Origin: JAGRCP01 sp942490705
Lineage (GTDB): Bacteria; Chloroflexota; Anaerolineae; Caldilineales; Caldilineaceae
Reading direction: 5' to 3'
Assembly (NCBI GenBank): GCA_942490705.1
Contig: CALNXY010000017.1
Location: 12,330-76,329 of the forward strand
Length of the DNA stretch: 64,000 nt
Shown piece after piece: positions 7,077 through 15,569 of the stretch. The stretch's first letter is position 1; each line of letters opens with the position of its first letter. Made by a program: the position numbers and the translations under genes. The notes under the pieces were generated by a model. That model saw only the letters and a program-made list of their open reading frames with translations, ran no database searches and was not told the DNA's origin.

Positions 7077-8522
7077 ATGACCGATGCGCCATTTTTTGAC
7101 GAACTCGCCCAGCTCTATCCGCCGGAGCGTCTGCTTTTTCAGCCAGTGCAGCTGGCCCCCTACGAGTCGGACGCGCTGACCGCATTCCGTACGCGACCGC
7201 GCGCCGTCGTCCTGCCCATCGACCAGGCCGAGGTGATTGAAACGGTGCGTCTGTGTTATAAGCACGACGTGCCCTTTGTCGCCCGCGGCAGCGGCACCAG
7301 CTTGTCGGGCGGTTCCCTGCCCATTGCCGACGGAATCGTCATCGCGCTCAACCGCCTGGATCGCATCGTAGAACTCAATCCGGCCGCGCGCATCGCCGTC
7401 GTCGAGCCCGGTGTGGTCAATCTCCACGTCACCCAGGCGGCGGCGCCCCACGGTCTTTATTATGCGCCCGATCCGTCCAGCCAACTCATCTGTACGATTG
7501 GCGGCAATGTCGCCTTCAACTCGGGCGGCGCACACTGTCTCAAATACGGCATGACGGCCAATCACGTCTTGGGCATCAAGGCGGTGCTGCCCGACGGTGA
7601 GGTGGTCGAGCTGGGCGGATCAAGCCTGGAGCCCGTGGGGCCCGATTTGACCGGTTTCTTCGTCGGTTCGGAAGGGCTCTTTGGCATCGCGCTGGAGATC
7701 ACGCTGCGTCTGCTGCCCAAGCCGGAGAGTTATCGCACGGTGCTGGCCTCCTACAGTTCGCTCGGCGCAGCGGGTGACGCCGTCACCGATGTGGTGGCTT
7801 CGGGCCTGCTGCCCGGCGCAATGGAGATCATGGACCGGCTGGCCATCAAGGCGGCTGAAGCGTCGGTGGGCGCGGGCTATCCTCAAGGCGCGGCGGCCGT
7901 TTTGATCGTCGAGCTGGAGGGCGAGGAAATCCAGGTCGAGGCCGAATTTGCCCATCTGCTGCAGATTATCGAGGAGACGGGCGCGGACGAGGTGCGCCTC
8001 GCCGAGGATGACGCGGCCCGGGCGCGCATCTGGAAGGGGCGCAAAGGCGCCTTTTCCGCAGTGGGGCGCTTGAGTCCCGATTACATTGTGCAGGATGGCG
8101 TCGTGCCGCGTAGCCGCCTGGGCGCAACGCTTGCACGCATTGAGGCTCTGAGCGCGCAATACGATCTGCCCGTGGCCAATGTCTTCCATGCCGGCGACGG
8201 CAACCTCCATCCGCTGATCCTCTATAACGGACGTGCAGCGGGCGAACTGGAGCGGGCCGAGGCGCTGGCCGGCGAGATTCTGGCCATCTGCATTGAAATG
8301 GAAGGGTCGATCACCGGCGAACACGGTATCGGGATGGAGAAGCGGGCCTATATGGCCAAAATGTTCTCTCCCACCGATTTGCAGGTGATGACCGAATTGC
8401 GTCAAGCTATCGACCCGCTGGAGCTGGCCAACCGGGGCAAGATGCTGCCCGGTTCCGACGACGGACCGGCCTCCCATGCACCCCATCCGCTGGAACAGAA
8501 GGGAGTGATCTCACGCGTATGA
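7077..8522 (+). CDS. glcD: Glycolate oxidase subunit GlcD (FAD-linked oxidase)
   Basis: This 481-residue flavoprotein oxidises glycolate or a similar 2-hydroxy acid to the 2-keto acid. ATG 7077 follows GGGGAG; the open frame upstream runs through the leader repeats and is rejected. The N-terminal FAD_binding_4 domain shows VARGSGTSLSGGSLP (pyrophosphate binding) and GGNVAFNSGGAHCLKYGMT. The C-terminal FAD-oxidase_C domain has HAGDGNLHPLI and GSITGEHGIGMEKR, both typical of GlcD and D-lactate dehydrogenases. Its stop overlaps the glcE start by ATGA, so the two are translationally coupled. glcF follows. D-lactate as substrate cannot be excluded. Confidence 0.9.
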   Translation: MTDAPFFDELAQLYPPERLLFQPVQLAPYESDALTAFRTRPRAVVLPIDQAEVIETVRLCYKHDVPFVARGSGTSLSGGSLPIADGIVIALNRLDRIVELNPAARIAVVEPGVVNLHVTQAAAPHGLYYAPDPSSQLICTIGGNVAFNSGGAHCLKYGMTANHVLGIKAVLPDGEVVELGGSSLEPVGPDLTGFFVGSEGLFGIALEITLRLLPKPESYRTVLASYSSLGAAGDAVTDVVASGLLPGAMEIMDRLAIKAAEASVGAGYPQGAAAVLIVELEGEEIQVEAEFAHLLQIIEETGADEVRLAEDDAARARIWKGRKGAFSAVGRLSPDYIVQDGVVPRSRLGATLARIEALSAQYDLPVANVFHAGDGNLHPLILYNGRAAGELERAEALAGEILAICIEMEGSITGEHGIGMEKRAYMAKMFSPTDLQVMTELRQAIDPLELANRGKMLPGSDDGPASHAPHPLEQKGVISRV

Positions 8523-9628
8523 ACGCGCAATCTGACGTCGCAACGCCGCCTGCTGTCCAAGTCAACTCGGTTGAAGCGGTGCAGGCCGCTGTGCTGGAGC
8601 GGTCGGGTCCGTTGCTCGCCCGCGGAAGCGGCACCAAGCCTGCCCTCGCGCACGCGCCTGGCGCAACTTTGCTGGACTTGCGCGAACTGACTGGCATCGT
8701 TGAATACGACCCGGGCGAGTACACCTTCACCGCCCGGGCCGGCACGACCGTGGCGGAGGTGGCCATGGCCCTGGCCGAGCACGGCCAATATTTGCCCTTT
8801 GACCCGCCCTTGCATGCGCAGGCGGCCACCCTCGGTGGCACTGTGGCCGCCGGCTTGAGCGGTCCGAGGCGCATGCGCTATGGCGGCGTGCGTGATTTTC
8901 TCATCGGCGTGCGTTTCGTCGATGGCCAGGGTCGCCTGGTGCGGGGCGGCGGCAAGGTGGTCAAGAACGCCGCCGGCTTTGACTTGCCCAAACTGATGGT
9001 GGGTAGCCTGGGCCGGCTGGGCGTCCTGACGGAGGTGAGCTTCAAAGTCTTCCCTGCGCCGCCGAGCATGGCCACGCTCGCCGTCAATTTGCCGAGCGTG
9101 GCGGATGCTGTGGTCGCGGCTCAGCGTCTGGCGGGCGCGCCCCTGGATTTGGAGGCGCTCGACTTTGCGCCGGCAGGGGACGGCGCAACGCTCTGGGCGC
9201 GGCTTGGGGGCTTGCCGGAGGCGCTGCCACCCCGCCTGGCTCGCTTGCATGACTTTCTCGGTGACGGCGAGGCGCTTGCACCCGCGGACGAGGCCGCGCA
9301 CTGGGCGGCGCAGGACGCTCTTTCGTGGCTCCCCGATGGCGCAGCGTTGGTCAAAGTAGCCGTATCAACGAGCCAAGTTGAGGCGCTGGACGTACGATTG
9401 GCTGAAGCTGGCGCCACGCGTTCCTACAGCGTGGGCGGCAACCTGGCCTGGATCGGCTGGCCGGGTTCCGTGGAAGAGCTGGACGCTTTGCTCGTGGCCG
9501 AAGGCCTCGCCGGCCTCGTGCTGCAGGGCGCGACGGTCAGCCCGCTCATCGGTCGCCAACCCGGTGCATCCCTGCTGGCGCGGATCAAGCAAACCTTGGA
9601 TCCGCATGGCAGTTTCCCAGACTATTGA
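8519..9628 (+). CDS. glcE: Glycolate oxidase subunit GlcE (FAD-binding)
   Basis: This 369-residue protein is a short relative of GlcD that keeps only the FAD-binding half: LARGSGTKPAL, LGGTVAAGLSGPRRMRYGGV and GGKVVKNAAGFDLPKLMVGS match GlcE subunits. Family length is about 350 residues. It starts inside the stop codon of glcD (ATGA overlap). In the enzyme complex GlcE pairs with GlcD and passes electrons to the iron-sulfur subunit GlcF. The C-terminal half (residues 190-369) is Ala-rich and more variable, as usual. Confidence 0.88.
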   Translation: MNAQSDVATPPAVQVNSVEAVQAAVLERSGPLLARGSGTKPALAHAPGATLLDLRELTGIVEYDPGEYTFTARAGTTVAEVAMALAEHGQYLPFDPPLHAQAATLGGTVAAGLSGPRRMRYGGVRDFLIGVRFVDGQGRLVRGGGKVVKNAAGFDLPKLMVGSLGRLGVLTEVSFKVFPAPPSMATLAVNLPSVADAVVAAQRLAGAPLDLEALDFAPAGDGATLWARLGGLPEALPPRLARLHDFLGDGEALAPADEAAHWAAQDALSWLPDGAALVKVAVSTSQVEALDVRLAEAGATRSYSVGGNLAWIGWPGSVEELDALLVAEGLAGLVLQGATVSPLIGRQPGASLLARIKQTLDPHGSFPDY

Positions 9629-9728
9629 CGAAGAGAGGACGTTGGCATAACGGCCAATCAGGGCGTGGCGCTTGTGAAGAAACCGCCTGATTTGCCCGAC
9701 CGGCGTTCTATCCGACCAGAGGTGATTT

Positions 9729-10991
9729 ATGCAGCATTCGATTCCAGTTGAAACGTTGGGTCCCCAGGGGCCGGCCATGGCCGAGGCCGTCGACAAGTGT
9801 GTGCATTGCGGCTTCTGTCTGGCCACGTGCCCGACCTACCAGGTGCTGGGCGAAGAGACCGATTCGCCGCGCGGCCGCATCTACCTGATGAAGGAGGCGT
9901 TGGAGGGCAGCCTCACCGTCGACGAGGTAACGCCCTATGTCGATCGCTGTTTGGGCTGCATGGCCTGCGTAACGAGTTGCCCTTCCGGTGTGGCCTATGG
10001 CGAGTTGCTCACGCCCTTCCGCAGCCTGCATGAGCCGGCGCGTGAGCGCACGCCCACCGAGCAACTGACACGGCGGCTGGTCCGGGAGACCTTGCCCTAT
10101 CCCGCCCGCTTCCGGCAGGCCGTGCGCCTGGGCAAACTGGCCGGCCCGCTGGCGGGCGCCATGCCTCAGAGCCTGCGCGGCATGCTCGAACTGCTGCCGG
10201 ACGAACTGCCCAGCGCGCCGTCGTTGCCCGACTTCTATCCGGCGCAAGGCACGCGGCGGGCGCGGGTGGCGCTCTTGACCGGTTGCGTGCAGCAGGTGTT
10301 GGCCCCCGAAATCAACTGGGCGACGCTGCGCGTGCTGGCCCGCAACGGTGTTGACGTCGTAATTCCGCGGGGACAGGGTTGCTGCGGCGCCCTCTCCATG
10401 CACATTGGCGAGGCGGAGCAGGCCCAGGCGCTCGCCATGAACAACCTGACTGCTTTCCCCAAGGATGTCGATGCCATCGTTACCAATGCGGCCGGCTGCG
10501 GCTCTGGCATGCATGAGTATCCGCAGCTCTTTCGGGGCACCATGCGCGAAGTGCCTGCCCGCGAGTTTGCTGCACAGGTCATGGATGTAAGCGTCTTCCT
10601 GGCGCAGCTTGGTCTGGAGTCGCCGCCCCCATTGCCCGAGCCGTTGAAGCTGGCCTATCACGACGCCTGTCACCTCTCCCATGCCCAGGGCATCACGGCC
10701 GAGCCGCGTGCGCTGCTGGCCGCCATTCCCAACGTAACGCTGGCGGAGATCCCCGAAGGCGAATTATGCTGCGGCTCGGCGGGCACGTATAATCTGGAGC
10801 AGCCCAAGCTGGCGCAGCAGATCGGCGAACGCAAGGCGCGTAACATTCTGAGCACCGGCGCAGCAGCGATTGCCACCGGCAACATTGGCTGCATGACGCA
10901 GATTCAGAATCATCTCGCATCGTTGGGCCAACCGCTGCCGGTCTGGCACACGATAGAGGTGCTGGACCGGGCATATGAGGGTACAGCATGA
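9729..10991 (+). CDS. glcF: Glycolate oxidase iron-sulfur subunit GlcF
   Basis: This 420-residue protein carries two 4Fe-4S motifs, CVHCGFCLATCPTY (about residue 22) and CLGCMACVTSCPSG (about residue 76). Two cysteine-rich CCG domains follow, with GQGCCGALSMHIGE and YHDACHLSH...GELCCGSAGTYNL. This is the GlcF layout, and electrons from the flavin subunits leave through it toward the membrane quinone pool. AGAGGTG precedes the ATG by 5 bases. It lies 100 bp after glcE in the same operon. Confidence 0.9.
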   Translation: MQHSIPVETLGPQGPAMAEAVDKCVHCGFCLATCPTYQVLGEETDSPRGRIYLMKEALEGSLTVDEVTPYVDRCLGCMACVTSCPSGVAYGELLTPFRSLHEPARERTPTEQLTRRLVRETLPYPARFRQAVRLGKLAGPLAGAMPQSLRGMLELLPDELPSAPSLPDFYPAQGTRRARVALLTGCVQQVLAPEINWATLRVLARNGVDVVIPRGQGCCGALSMHIGEAEQAQALAMNNLTAFPKDVDAIVTNAAGCGSGMHEYPQLFRGTMREVPAREFAAQVMDVSVFLAQLGLESPPPLPEPLKLAYHDACHLSHAQGITAEPRALLAAIPNVTLAEIPEGELCCGSAGTYNLEQPKLAQQIGERKARNILSTGAAAIATGNIGCMTQIQNHLASLGQPLPVWHTIEVLDRAYEGTA

Positions 10992-11022
10992 AGCATGGAG
11001 CGTTTGGTGTTAAGGAGATGTC

Positions 11023-11397
11023 ATGTCGAAATTTGTGAAGGTCCAGACGCAGTTGCGTGATCTGGCGCTGATCAAGCGCAGCCTGGATGATCTGAGGCTC
11101 GCCTATACGGAGGACGCAGAATATCATCATATCTACTCCGGGCGACGCGAAGAGGCGCCCCTGCTGGTGGAGAGCGGACGGCTCAAGTTTGGGCTGCGCA
11201 AAGGGGAAGACGACGCCTACGAGATCGTGGCTGACGACATGATTCTGGCCAAAATCCGTGTGGCGATGCAGGAAGTTCAGCAGCGCTACGCCTATCACAA
11301 AGTGCTGGATGAAACCGAAAAGGCCGGTTTCTCGCTCGTCGAAGAGCGCGTCGGTCAGGATCAGGTCATCCGCATGACCGTGCGCCGCTGGAATTAG
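11023..11397 (+). CDS. DUF1257 (Ycf35-like) protein
   Basis: This 124-residue protein matches the DUF1257/Ycf35 family known from cyanobacteria and algal plastids: start MSKFVKVQTQLRDLALIKRS, centre GLRKGEDDAYEIVADD, end QRYAYHKVLDETEKAGFSLV and EERVGQDQVIRMTVRRW. Function is unknown in all hosts. A clear AAGGAG sits 8 bases before ATG. It is followed by DUF2997-type genes, the same partnership known in cyanobacteria. Here the pair sits just behind glcDEF, which may indicate co-transcription or a loose link to redox metabolism (inference). Confidence 0.82.
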   Translation: MSKFVKVQTQLRDLALIKRSLDDLRLAYTEDAEYHHIYSGRREEAPLLVESGRLKFGLRKGEDDAYEIVADDMILAKIRVAMQEVQQRYAYHKVLDETEKAGFSLVEERVGQDQVIRMTVRRWN

Positions 11398-11516
11398 GAA
11401 AATGGTTCGGGAATGGACCGATTGCCGGCAGACATTGCGGAACCTTCCGCAGAAAATCCGCATCGATCTGCCGAATCCGCGCCATCCGCGTTCTATCGAA
11501 TTGGAGGCATAGCTTG

Positions 11517-11711
11517 ATGCAACGGGAAGAGATCGAGATTGAAATTTTGCCCGACGGTCGGATTGAGTACACGATCCGCGGCGTCAAGGGCAGCGCGTGC
11601 GAAAGCATCAGCGAGGTGCTGGAACAGTTGGGCAAGGTGGAAACGGAAGAGCGCACCAGCGAATTCTACGAGCGAGAAGGCGATGCCGACATCCACATCA
11701 GCCAGCTCTGA
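11517..11711 (+). CDS. DUF2997 protein
   Basis: This 64-residue protein contains EIEIEILPDGRIEYTIRGVK, the beta-hairpin signature of DUF2997, then a helix ESISEVLEQLGKVETEE. ATG 11517 is preferred over the adjacent TTG because TTGGAGG lies about 10 bases upstream. It follows the DUF1257 gene by 119 bp and overlaps the start of a second, diverged DUF2997-like gene. Confidence 0.78.
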   Translation: MQREEIEIEILPDGRIEYTIRGVKGSACESISEVLEQLGKVETEERTSEFYEREGDADIHISQL

Positions 11712-11913
11712 AGCGGCAGATCCGGTAGCAGAGGAGATAGTGTTTCCTACTGAGACTGAAATCTATATCTTGCCTGATGGCCGGGTCATCGTGGCCGACT
11801 TGCCTGCTGAATTGACCGCCTTGGTCGAACAGCTGGGCGAGGCTGAGCCCTGCGAAATCGCGCCGGCGGACGCCTCGTCGGTGAATACGCCTTACGTCGA
11901 CCCGTTGTCGTGA
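11683..11913 (+). CDS. Second DUF2997-like small protein
   Basis: This 76-residue protein starts at ATG 11683 inside the previous gene (29-bp overlap, GAGAAGG upstream). Residues 25-55, ETEIYILPDGRVIVADLPAE followed by LTALVEQLGEAEP, line up with the ILPDGRI hairpin and VLEQLG helix of its neighbour, so it is probably a diverged duplicate. It has extra unstructured ends of about 24 and 20 residues. Too short for confident family assignment without a search. Confidence 0.6.
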   Translation: MPTSTSASSEAADPVAEEIVFPTETEIYILPDGRVIVADLPAELTALVEQLGEAEPCEIAPADASSVNTPYVDPLS

Positions 11914-11925
11914 CCTTGAATCACT

Positions 11926-12672
11926 ATGTCTACTCCGATTTTTCTCACTGACTCCATACCCGGCGCCGGCGCCAAGATCACCCAGCTTTACCCCTATCTC
12001 GAACTTTTCAGCGAAGGTGACCCGGCCCGACACACGCTCTTTGTGCTGGGCAAGGCCCCTCTGAGCGCGCTCAACACAGAACCCGATCAGGTGCTGATCA
12101 TCGATCCGCCGCCTGACGTGACGACCCGCTTTAGTTTGGAGGGCAACGTGGCCGCGCTCTTCTGCGGCGCGATTCAGGATGTCGGTCTGCCGCCTATGGA
12201 GACACAGGCCGGCGGTGTGGCCCATCTGCGTATCGGTGACCATTTCCTCGATGTCTACAGCCAGCCGGGCCACAATATCATCCACCTGCCGGCGTTGGGC
12301 ATCCTCTGGGGCGGTCCCTTCGGTTCCGACGCGCTGCCGCCGCAGCTGGCAGACGATTCTGACGGCAGCACGGAATTGGAGACGTTACGTCTGCTGGCCG
12401 GGCTGCTCAAGCGCAACGTCAAGCTCTACATCCCCACGACGGGCGAGATGAGCGACGATCCGCTGACCACCATGCGGCGATTGGCCGACGACGTGGGCTA
12501 TCTGCTGCATCTGCAACGGGCCGTGCCGCCGGCCGTTGCGCGGGGGGACGATTGGCTGCAAATTGAGGCTTTGGGTGCAACGCTGTTGCCGGAGACGTGG
12601 CGTTCGCCCCTGGGACGGGCGCGCCATGGCGAAAATTTGCGCATTCTCTTTGCGCGGGGCGCAGCTGCCTGA
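11926..12672 (+). CDS. Hypothetical protein, degenerate metallo-beta-lactamase-like
   Basis: This 248-residue cytoplasmic protein follows the DUF2997 pair after 12 bp. VYSQPGHNIIHLPALGILWG and the alternation of strands and helices (VLIIDPPPDV, LYIPTTGEMSDD) recall the metallo-beta-lactamase fold, but the HxHxDH zinc motif is missing. It would then be a non-catalytic or differently acting relative. It may instead be an unrelated family; confidence in the fold is low. Position and spacing make it part of the DUF1257 operon. Confidence 0.5.
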   Translation: MSTPIFLTDSIPGAGAKITQLYPYLELFSEGDPARHTLFVLGKAPLSALNTEPDQVLIIDPPPDVTTRFSLEGNVAALFCGAIQDVGLPPMETQAGGVAHLRIGDHFLDVYSQPGHNIIHLPALGILWGGPFGSDALPPQLADDSDGSTELETLRLLAGLLKRNVKLYIPTTGEMSDDPLTTMRRLADDVGYLLHLQRAVPPAVARGDDWLQIEALGATLLPETWRSPLGRARHGENLRILFARGAAA

Positions 12673-12692
12673 GCAACTCTCCACCAGTAAGT

Positions 12693-12842
12693 TAGTACAC
12701 GGCGGCTGAAGTAAGCCCATGGCTCGTAGGTTCGGCTATCAGCCGGACGACTACGGGAACCTTTGGATCACTCGGATCGGCGAGGCTTGTCACGCTGGTA
12801 GCGTGACTACCATCCATCGGTCCACTTGCGCCGTCGCCTACT
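12693..12842 (+). repeat. Intergenic repeat, copy A (150 nt, hairpin-forming)
   Basis: This block starts TAGTACACGGCGGCTGAAG and aligns end to end, without length change, with a second copy at 29410-29559. Conserved anchors are TAGTAC, GCGGC, AAGTAAGCC, TCCAT and TTGCGCC near the end. Copy A contains two hairpins: GTTCGGCT/AGCCGGAC and a perfect GTCACGCT/AGCGTGAC. It sits between the convergent ends of the hypothetical gene and ruvB. Confidence 0.6.
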
Positions 12843-12904
12843 AGAGATTTGGCAGCCCTCACTGGCCCGCCAATCGAAACCATTGACCCCGTACTGTCGT
12901 CAAT

Positions 12905-13984
12905 TTACCCCTCGAAGAGGCCGCCCTGCACGGGGCGTTCGGCGTAGGGCACATTCATGTGCGCGTAGGCCGCTCTGGTCGCCATGCGGCCGCGGGGCGT
13001 ACGATCGAGGAAGCCGAGCTGGAGCAGGTAGGGCTCGGCCACATCCATAATCGTGTCGCCCTCCTCGCTGATGCTGGCCGCCAGGGTGTCCAGGCCCACC
13101 GGGCCGCCGCCAAACTTGTTGATGATGGCATCAAGCACGCGTCGATCCAGATCATCCAGTCCCAGCTCATCAATTTCCTGCAAGGCCAGCGCCTGACGCG
13201 CAACCAGGTCGTCGATGTGGCCATCGGCGCGCACTTGCGCAAAGTCACGCACGCGACGGAGCAGGCGCAGGGCGACGCGTGGCGTCCCGCGCGAGCGGCG
13301 TGCGATCTCATGCGCGCCCGCGGCATCGATTTCCACTTCAAGCAAGCGGGCGGCACGGCCCACGATCTGTTCGATGGCGGCCACGCTGTAGAAGTCAAAG
13401 CGCTCCACCACACCGAAGCGGGCGCGCAGCGGGGAGGTAATGAGGGCCAGTCGCGTGGTGGCGCCCACAACCGTGAATTTGGGCAGGCTGAGCTGAATGT
13501 TGCGCGCCGCCGGCCCACTGCCCACCACGATGTTGAGCGAGTAATCTTCCATCGCGGGGTAGAGAATCTCTTCCACCGCACGGCCCAGGCGGTGGATCTC
13601 GTCGATGAAGAGAATGTCACCCTTGCGCAGATTGGTGAGGATGGCAGCCAAATCACCAGCTTTTTCGATGGCGGGCCCGGCCGTGACTTTGAGATTGGCG
13701 TTCATCTCATTCGCCAAAATGTGGCTGAGCGTCGTCTTGCCCAGCCCCGGCGGCCCGTAGAGCAGGACGTGATCCAGGGCTTCATCACGCTGCCGTGCCG
13801 CCTCAACCAGAATGCGGATCTTGTCGCGCAGGCGATCCTGACCGACCATCTCATCCAGCGAACGGGGACGCAGTGCGTGATCGACCTTGCGGTCACTGCC
13901 CTGGGCTTCGCCCGAAATAGCGCGCGGCGGTTGGGGTGCACTGGCTTCAGGAGATGGGTTGGATACGCTGCGTTCGTCCGCCAT
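12905..13984 (-). CDS. ruvB: Holliday junction branch migration ATPase RuvB
   Basis: This 359-residue AAA+ motor drives branch migration with RuvA and RuvC during recombination repair. Walker A is GPPGLGKTT, Walker B is DEIHRLGR, and the sensor segment is GATTRLALITSPLRARFG, all typical. The C-terminal winged helix ends GFLDRTPRGRMATRAAYAHM. Length is normal, with a ~30-residue Pro/Ala/Ser-rich N-terminal extension. A promoter with TATAAT lies at 14044-14072 upstream. ruvA and ruvC are not adjacent. Confidence 0.95.
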   Translation of the reverse strand: MADERSVSNPSPEASAPQPPRAISGEAQGSDRKVDHALRPRSLDEMVGQDRLRDKIRILVEAARQRDEALDHVLLYGPPGLGKTTLSHILANEMNANLKVTAGPAIEKAGDLAAILTNLRKGDILFIDEIHRLGRAVEEILYPAMEDYSLNIVVGSGPAARNIQLSLPKFTVVGATTRLALITSPLRARFGVVERFDFYSVAAIEQIVGRAARLLEVEIDAAGAHEIARRSRGTPRVALRLLRRVRDFAQVRADGHIDDLVARQALALQEIDELGLDDLDRRVLDAIINKFGGGPVGLDTLAASISEEGDTIMDVAEPYLLQLGFLDRTPRGRMATRAAYAHMNVPYAERPVQGGLFEG

Positions 13985-14043
13985 AGAACTTTGCCTGATC
14001 GAGGATGCGGGATGATAGTTGTACGTTTGTTCTAAACGCCATG

Positions 14044-14072
14044 ATTATAGCAGAGATTGAGTCGCCTGACCA
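14044..14072 (-). promoter_or_regulatory. Promoter of ruvB
   Basis: On the minus strand TGGTCA and TATAAT are spaced 17 bp and point toward ruvB, giving a leader of about 55 nt. It is back to back with the promoter at 14087. Confidence 0.5.
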
Positions 14073-14086
14073 TTTGAATTCCCTGC

Positions 14087-14115
14087 TTGACCTTTGGGCC
14101 AAAAGCTGATATAAC
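14087..14115 (+). promoter_or_regulatory. Promoter of the DksA/TraR-type gene
   Basis: TTGACC (14087-14092) and TATAAC (14110-14115) are spaced exactly 17 bp. The leader to the start codon at 14232 is about 110 nt. Confidence 0.6.
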
Positions 14116-14231
14116 CTTGCTACTCTGAAACTTCCACAGTTCTCAAACGTACGGATGTTCGGTTCATGGGCGGCGTGCAGGCCAGAGTAGCGGCTGCTCA
14201 TGCTTAATTAGGAGGCAGGAGTCAATTCGTC

Positions 14232-14609
14232 ATGCCACGTGAAGAGTTTATTGGGAAAGAGAAGGAACTTCTTCTCAGCGAACGCGAACAGATTGTCGAG
14301 GAGTTGGAACATCTGCGCGAGTTCATGCAGGCTGAGGTGGATGTGGAGCCCGATGAGGGTGATGCTGAGATCTTTGAGCGCGAGAAAAACGCGGCGCTCA
14401 TCGCCGTGCTGGATCATAAGCTGCAAGATATCGATGCAGCCCTCCGGTCGATTGAAAAAGGCCGCTATGGGATCTGCGAGCGTTGCGATCAGGCGATTGA
14501 GGTGGCGCGTCTGGAGGTAAAGCCTGACGCTACGCTCTGCCTCACCTGTCAGAAAGAGGTCGAACGCTTGTCGCGACGCAATCGGACCCAGCGCCAGTTT
14601 AACTGGTAG
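14232..14609 (+). CDS. TraR/DksA-type zinc finger protein
   Basis: This 125-residue protein has an N-terminal coiled coil of about 85 residues rich in Glu (EREQIVEELEHLREFMQAE). A C4 zinc finger follows, CERCDQAI...CLTCQKEVERL, preceded by SIEKGRYGIC. This is the TraR/DksA layout; such proteins bind the RNA polymerase secondary channel and alter transcription with ppGpp. The tip lacks the classical DksA DxxDxA acid pair in an obvious place, although the helix does carry EPDEGDAEIFEREKN. A role in stringent control is inferred from family only. Confidence 0.85.
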   Translation: MPREEFIGKEKELLLSEREQIVEELEHLREFMQAEVDVEPDEGDAEIFEREKNAALIAVLDHKLQDIDAALRSIEKGRYGICERCDQAIEVARLEVKPDATLCLTCQKEVERLSRRNRTQRQFNW

Positions 14610-14764
14610 AGTCCCCAGCTTTCGAGCTTCTCTCGTTCTGTGCGGTCCCGGTTACCGGTGAAGACGTTCCGGGACTGCACAAACGATAACTTACTGCTCC
14701 CCTTCACCTCTTACTCGGTATTCGTTGCACCATCACCGCCACCCCGCAAGAATAGGATCGTACC

Positions 14765-15418
14765 GTGTCGCTGCCTGAGAATGTGTATGCTCTGCCGCAC
14801 CCGTTGGCCCAGCACAAGCTGACGTTGTTGCGCCGCGTCGAAACAAAGTCCAAAAAGTTTCGCGAGCTGGTCAGCGAGCTGGCGATCATGCTGGTCTACG
14901 AGGCTACGCGTGACCTGCCGCTTGAGTGGTCGGAGATCGAGACGCCCCTGACGACAACCAGGGGCGCCACCATGGCCGAAAAGGTTGGCCTCATCCCGAT
15001 CTTGCGCGCCGGACTGGGCATGGTGGACGGCGCCTGGGAACTTATGCCCCAGGCCGAAGTGTGGCATCTGGGCCTGTACCGTGACGAGCGCACCCTGGAG
15101 CCGGTGGAGTATTACAACAAGCTGCCCACGGACCCGACGGTGCAGCTCTGCTTGCTGCTCGACCCCATGCTGGCTACGGGCGGTTCGGCCATTGCGGCAG
15201 TCGACGTGCTCAAGCGCTGGGGCGTTTCGCGCATCAAGTTTCTCTGCCTCATTGCCGCGCCAGAGGGCATCCAGGCGCTCCACGCTGCACATCCGGATGT
15301 GGACATCTATGCGGCGTCCATTGACGAGCGTCTGACTGACGAAAGCGATCCCTTTCCGCCGGGCTACATCTGGCCCGGCCTGGGCGACGCCGGCGACCGC
15401 CAGTTTGGCACGGCGTAA
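14765..15418 (+). CDS. upp: Uracil phosphoribosyltransferase
   Basis: This 217-residue enzyme salvages uracil with PRPP to UMP. The PRPP-binding loop reads LLLDPMLATGGSAIAAVDVL, and the uracil site includes GYIWPGLGDAGDRQFGT at the C-terminus; both match UPRTases. GLIPILRAGLGMVDG is also present. The start is GTG 14765, with AGGA about 8 bases upstream; no ATG fits. Normal length. A strong terminator follows. Confidence 0.93.
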   Translation: MSLPENVYALPHPLAQHKLTLLRRVETKSKKFRELVSELAIMLVYEATRDLPLEWSEIETPLTTTRGATMAEKVGLIPILRAGLGMVDGAWELMPQAEVWHLGLYRDERTLEPVEYYNKLPTDPTVQLCLLLDPMLATGGSAIAAVDVLKRWGVSRIKFLCLIAAPEGIQALHAAHPDVDIYAASIDERLTDESDPFPPGYIWPGLGDAGDRQFGTA

Positions 15419-15443
15419 GAATCTGAACACGAGACCAACACAC

Positions 15444-15480
15444 AAAGTGGCGGCCAGTTCCATGACTGGTCGCCACTTTT
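15444..15480 (+). terminator. Rho-independent terminator after upp
   Basis: AAAGTGGCGGCCAGT pairs with ACTGGTCGCCACTTTT (one G-T pair) around a TCCATG loop, ending in a T run. A-rich on the left, it may also work for the opposing lipA transcript. Confidence 0.8.
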
Positions 15481-15508
15481 CTGTTTTCTGACCTGGTTGA
15501 TTTGCCCC

Positions 15509-15553
15509 TGCCTGCACTGAGCCTGCCTGCGCTGAGCCTGTCGAAGTGTCGCA
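15509..15553. repeat. Dispersed GAGCCTGTCGAAG-type repeat
   Basis: Nested copies of GAGCCTGCCTG and TGAGCCTGTCGAAGTGTCG are present. The reverse complement, CTTCGACAGGCTCAG, recurs at 42219, and a variant occurs at about 55693. All three copies are intergenic. Confidence 0.55.
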
Positions 15554-15569
15554 TCAAAGCGCGGGTCGT

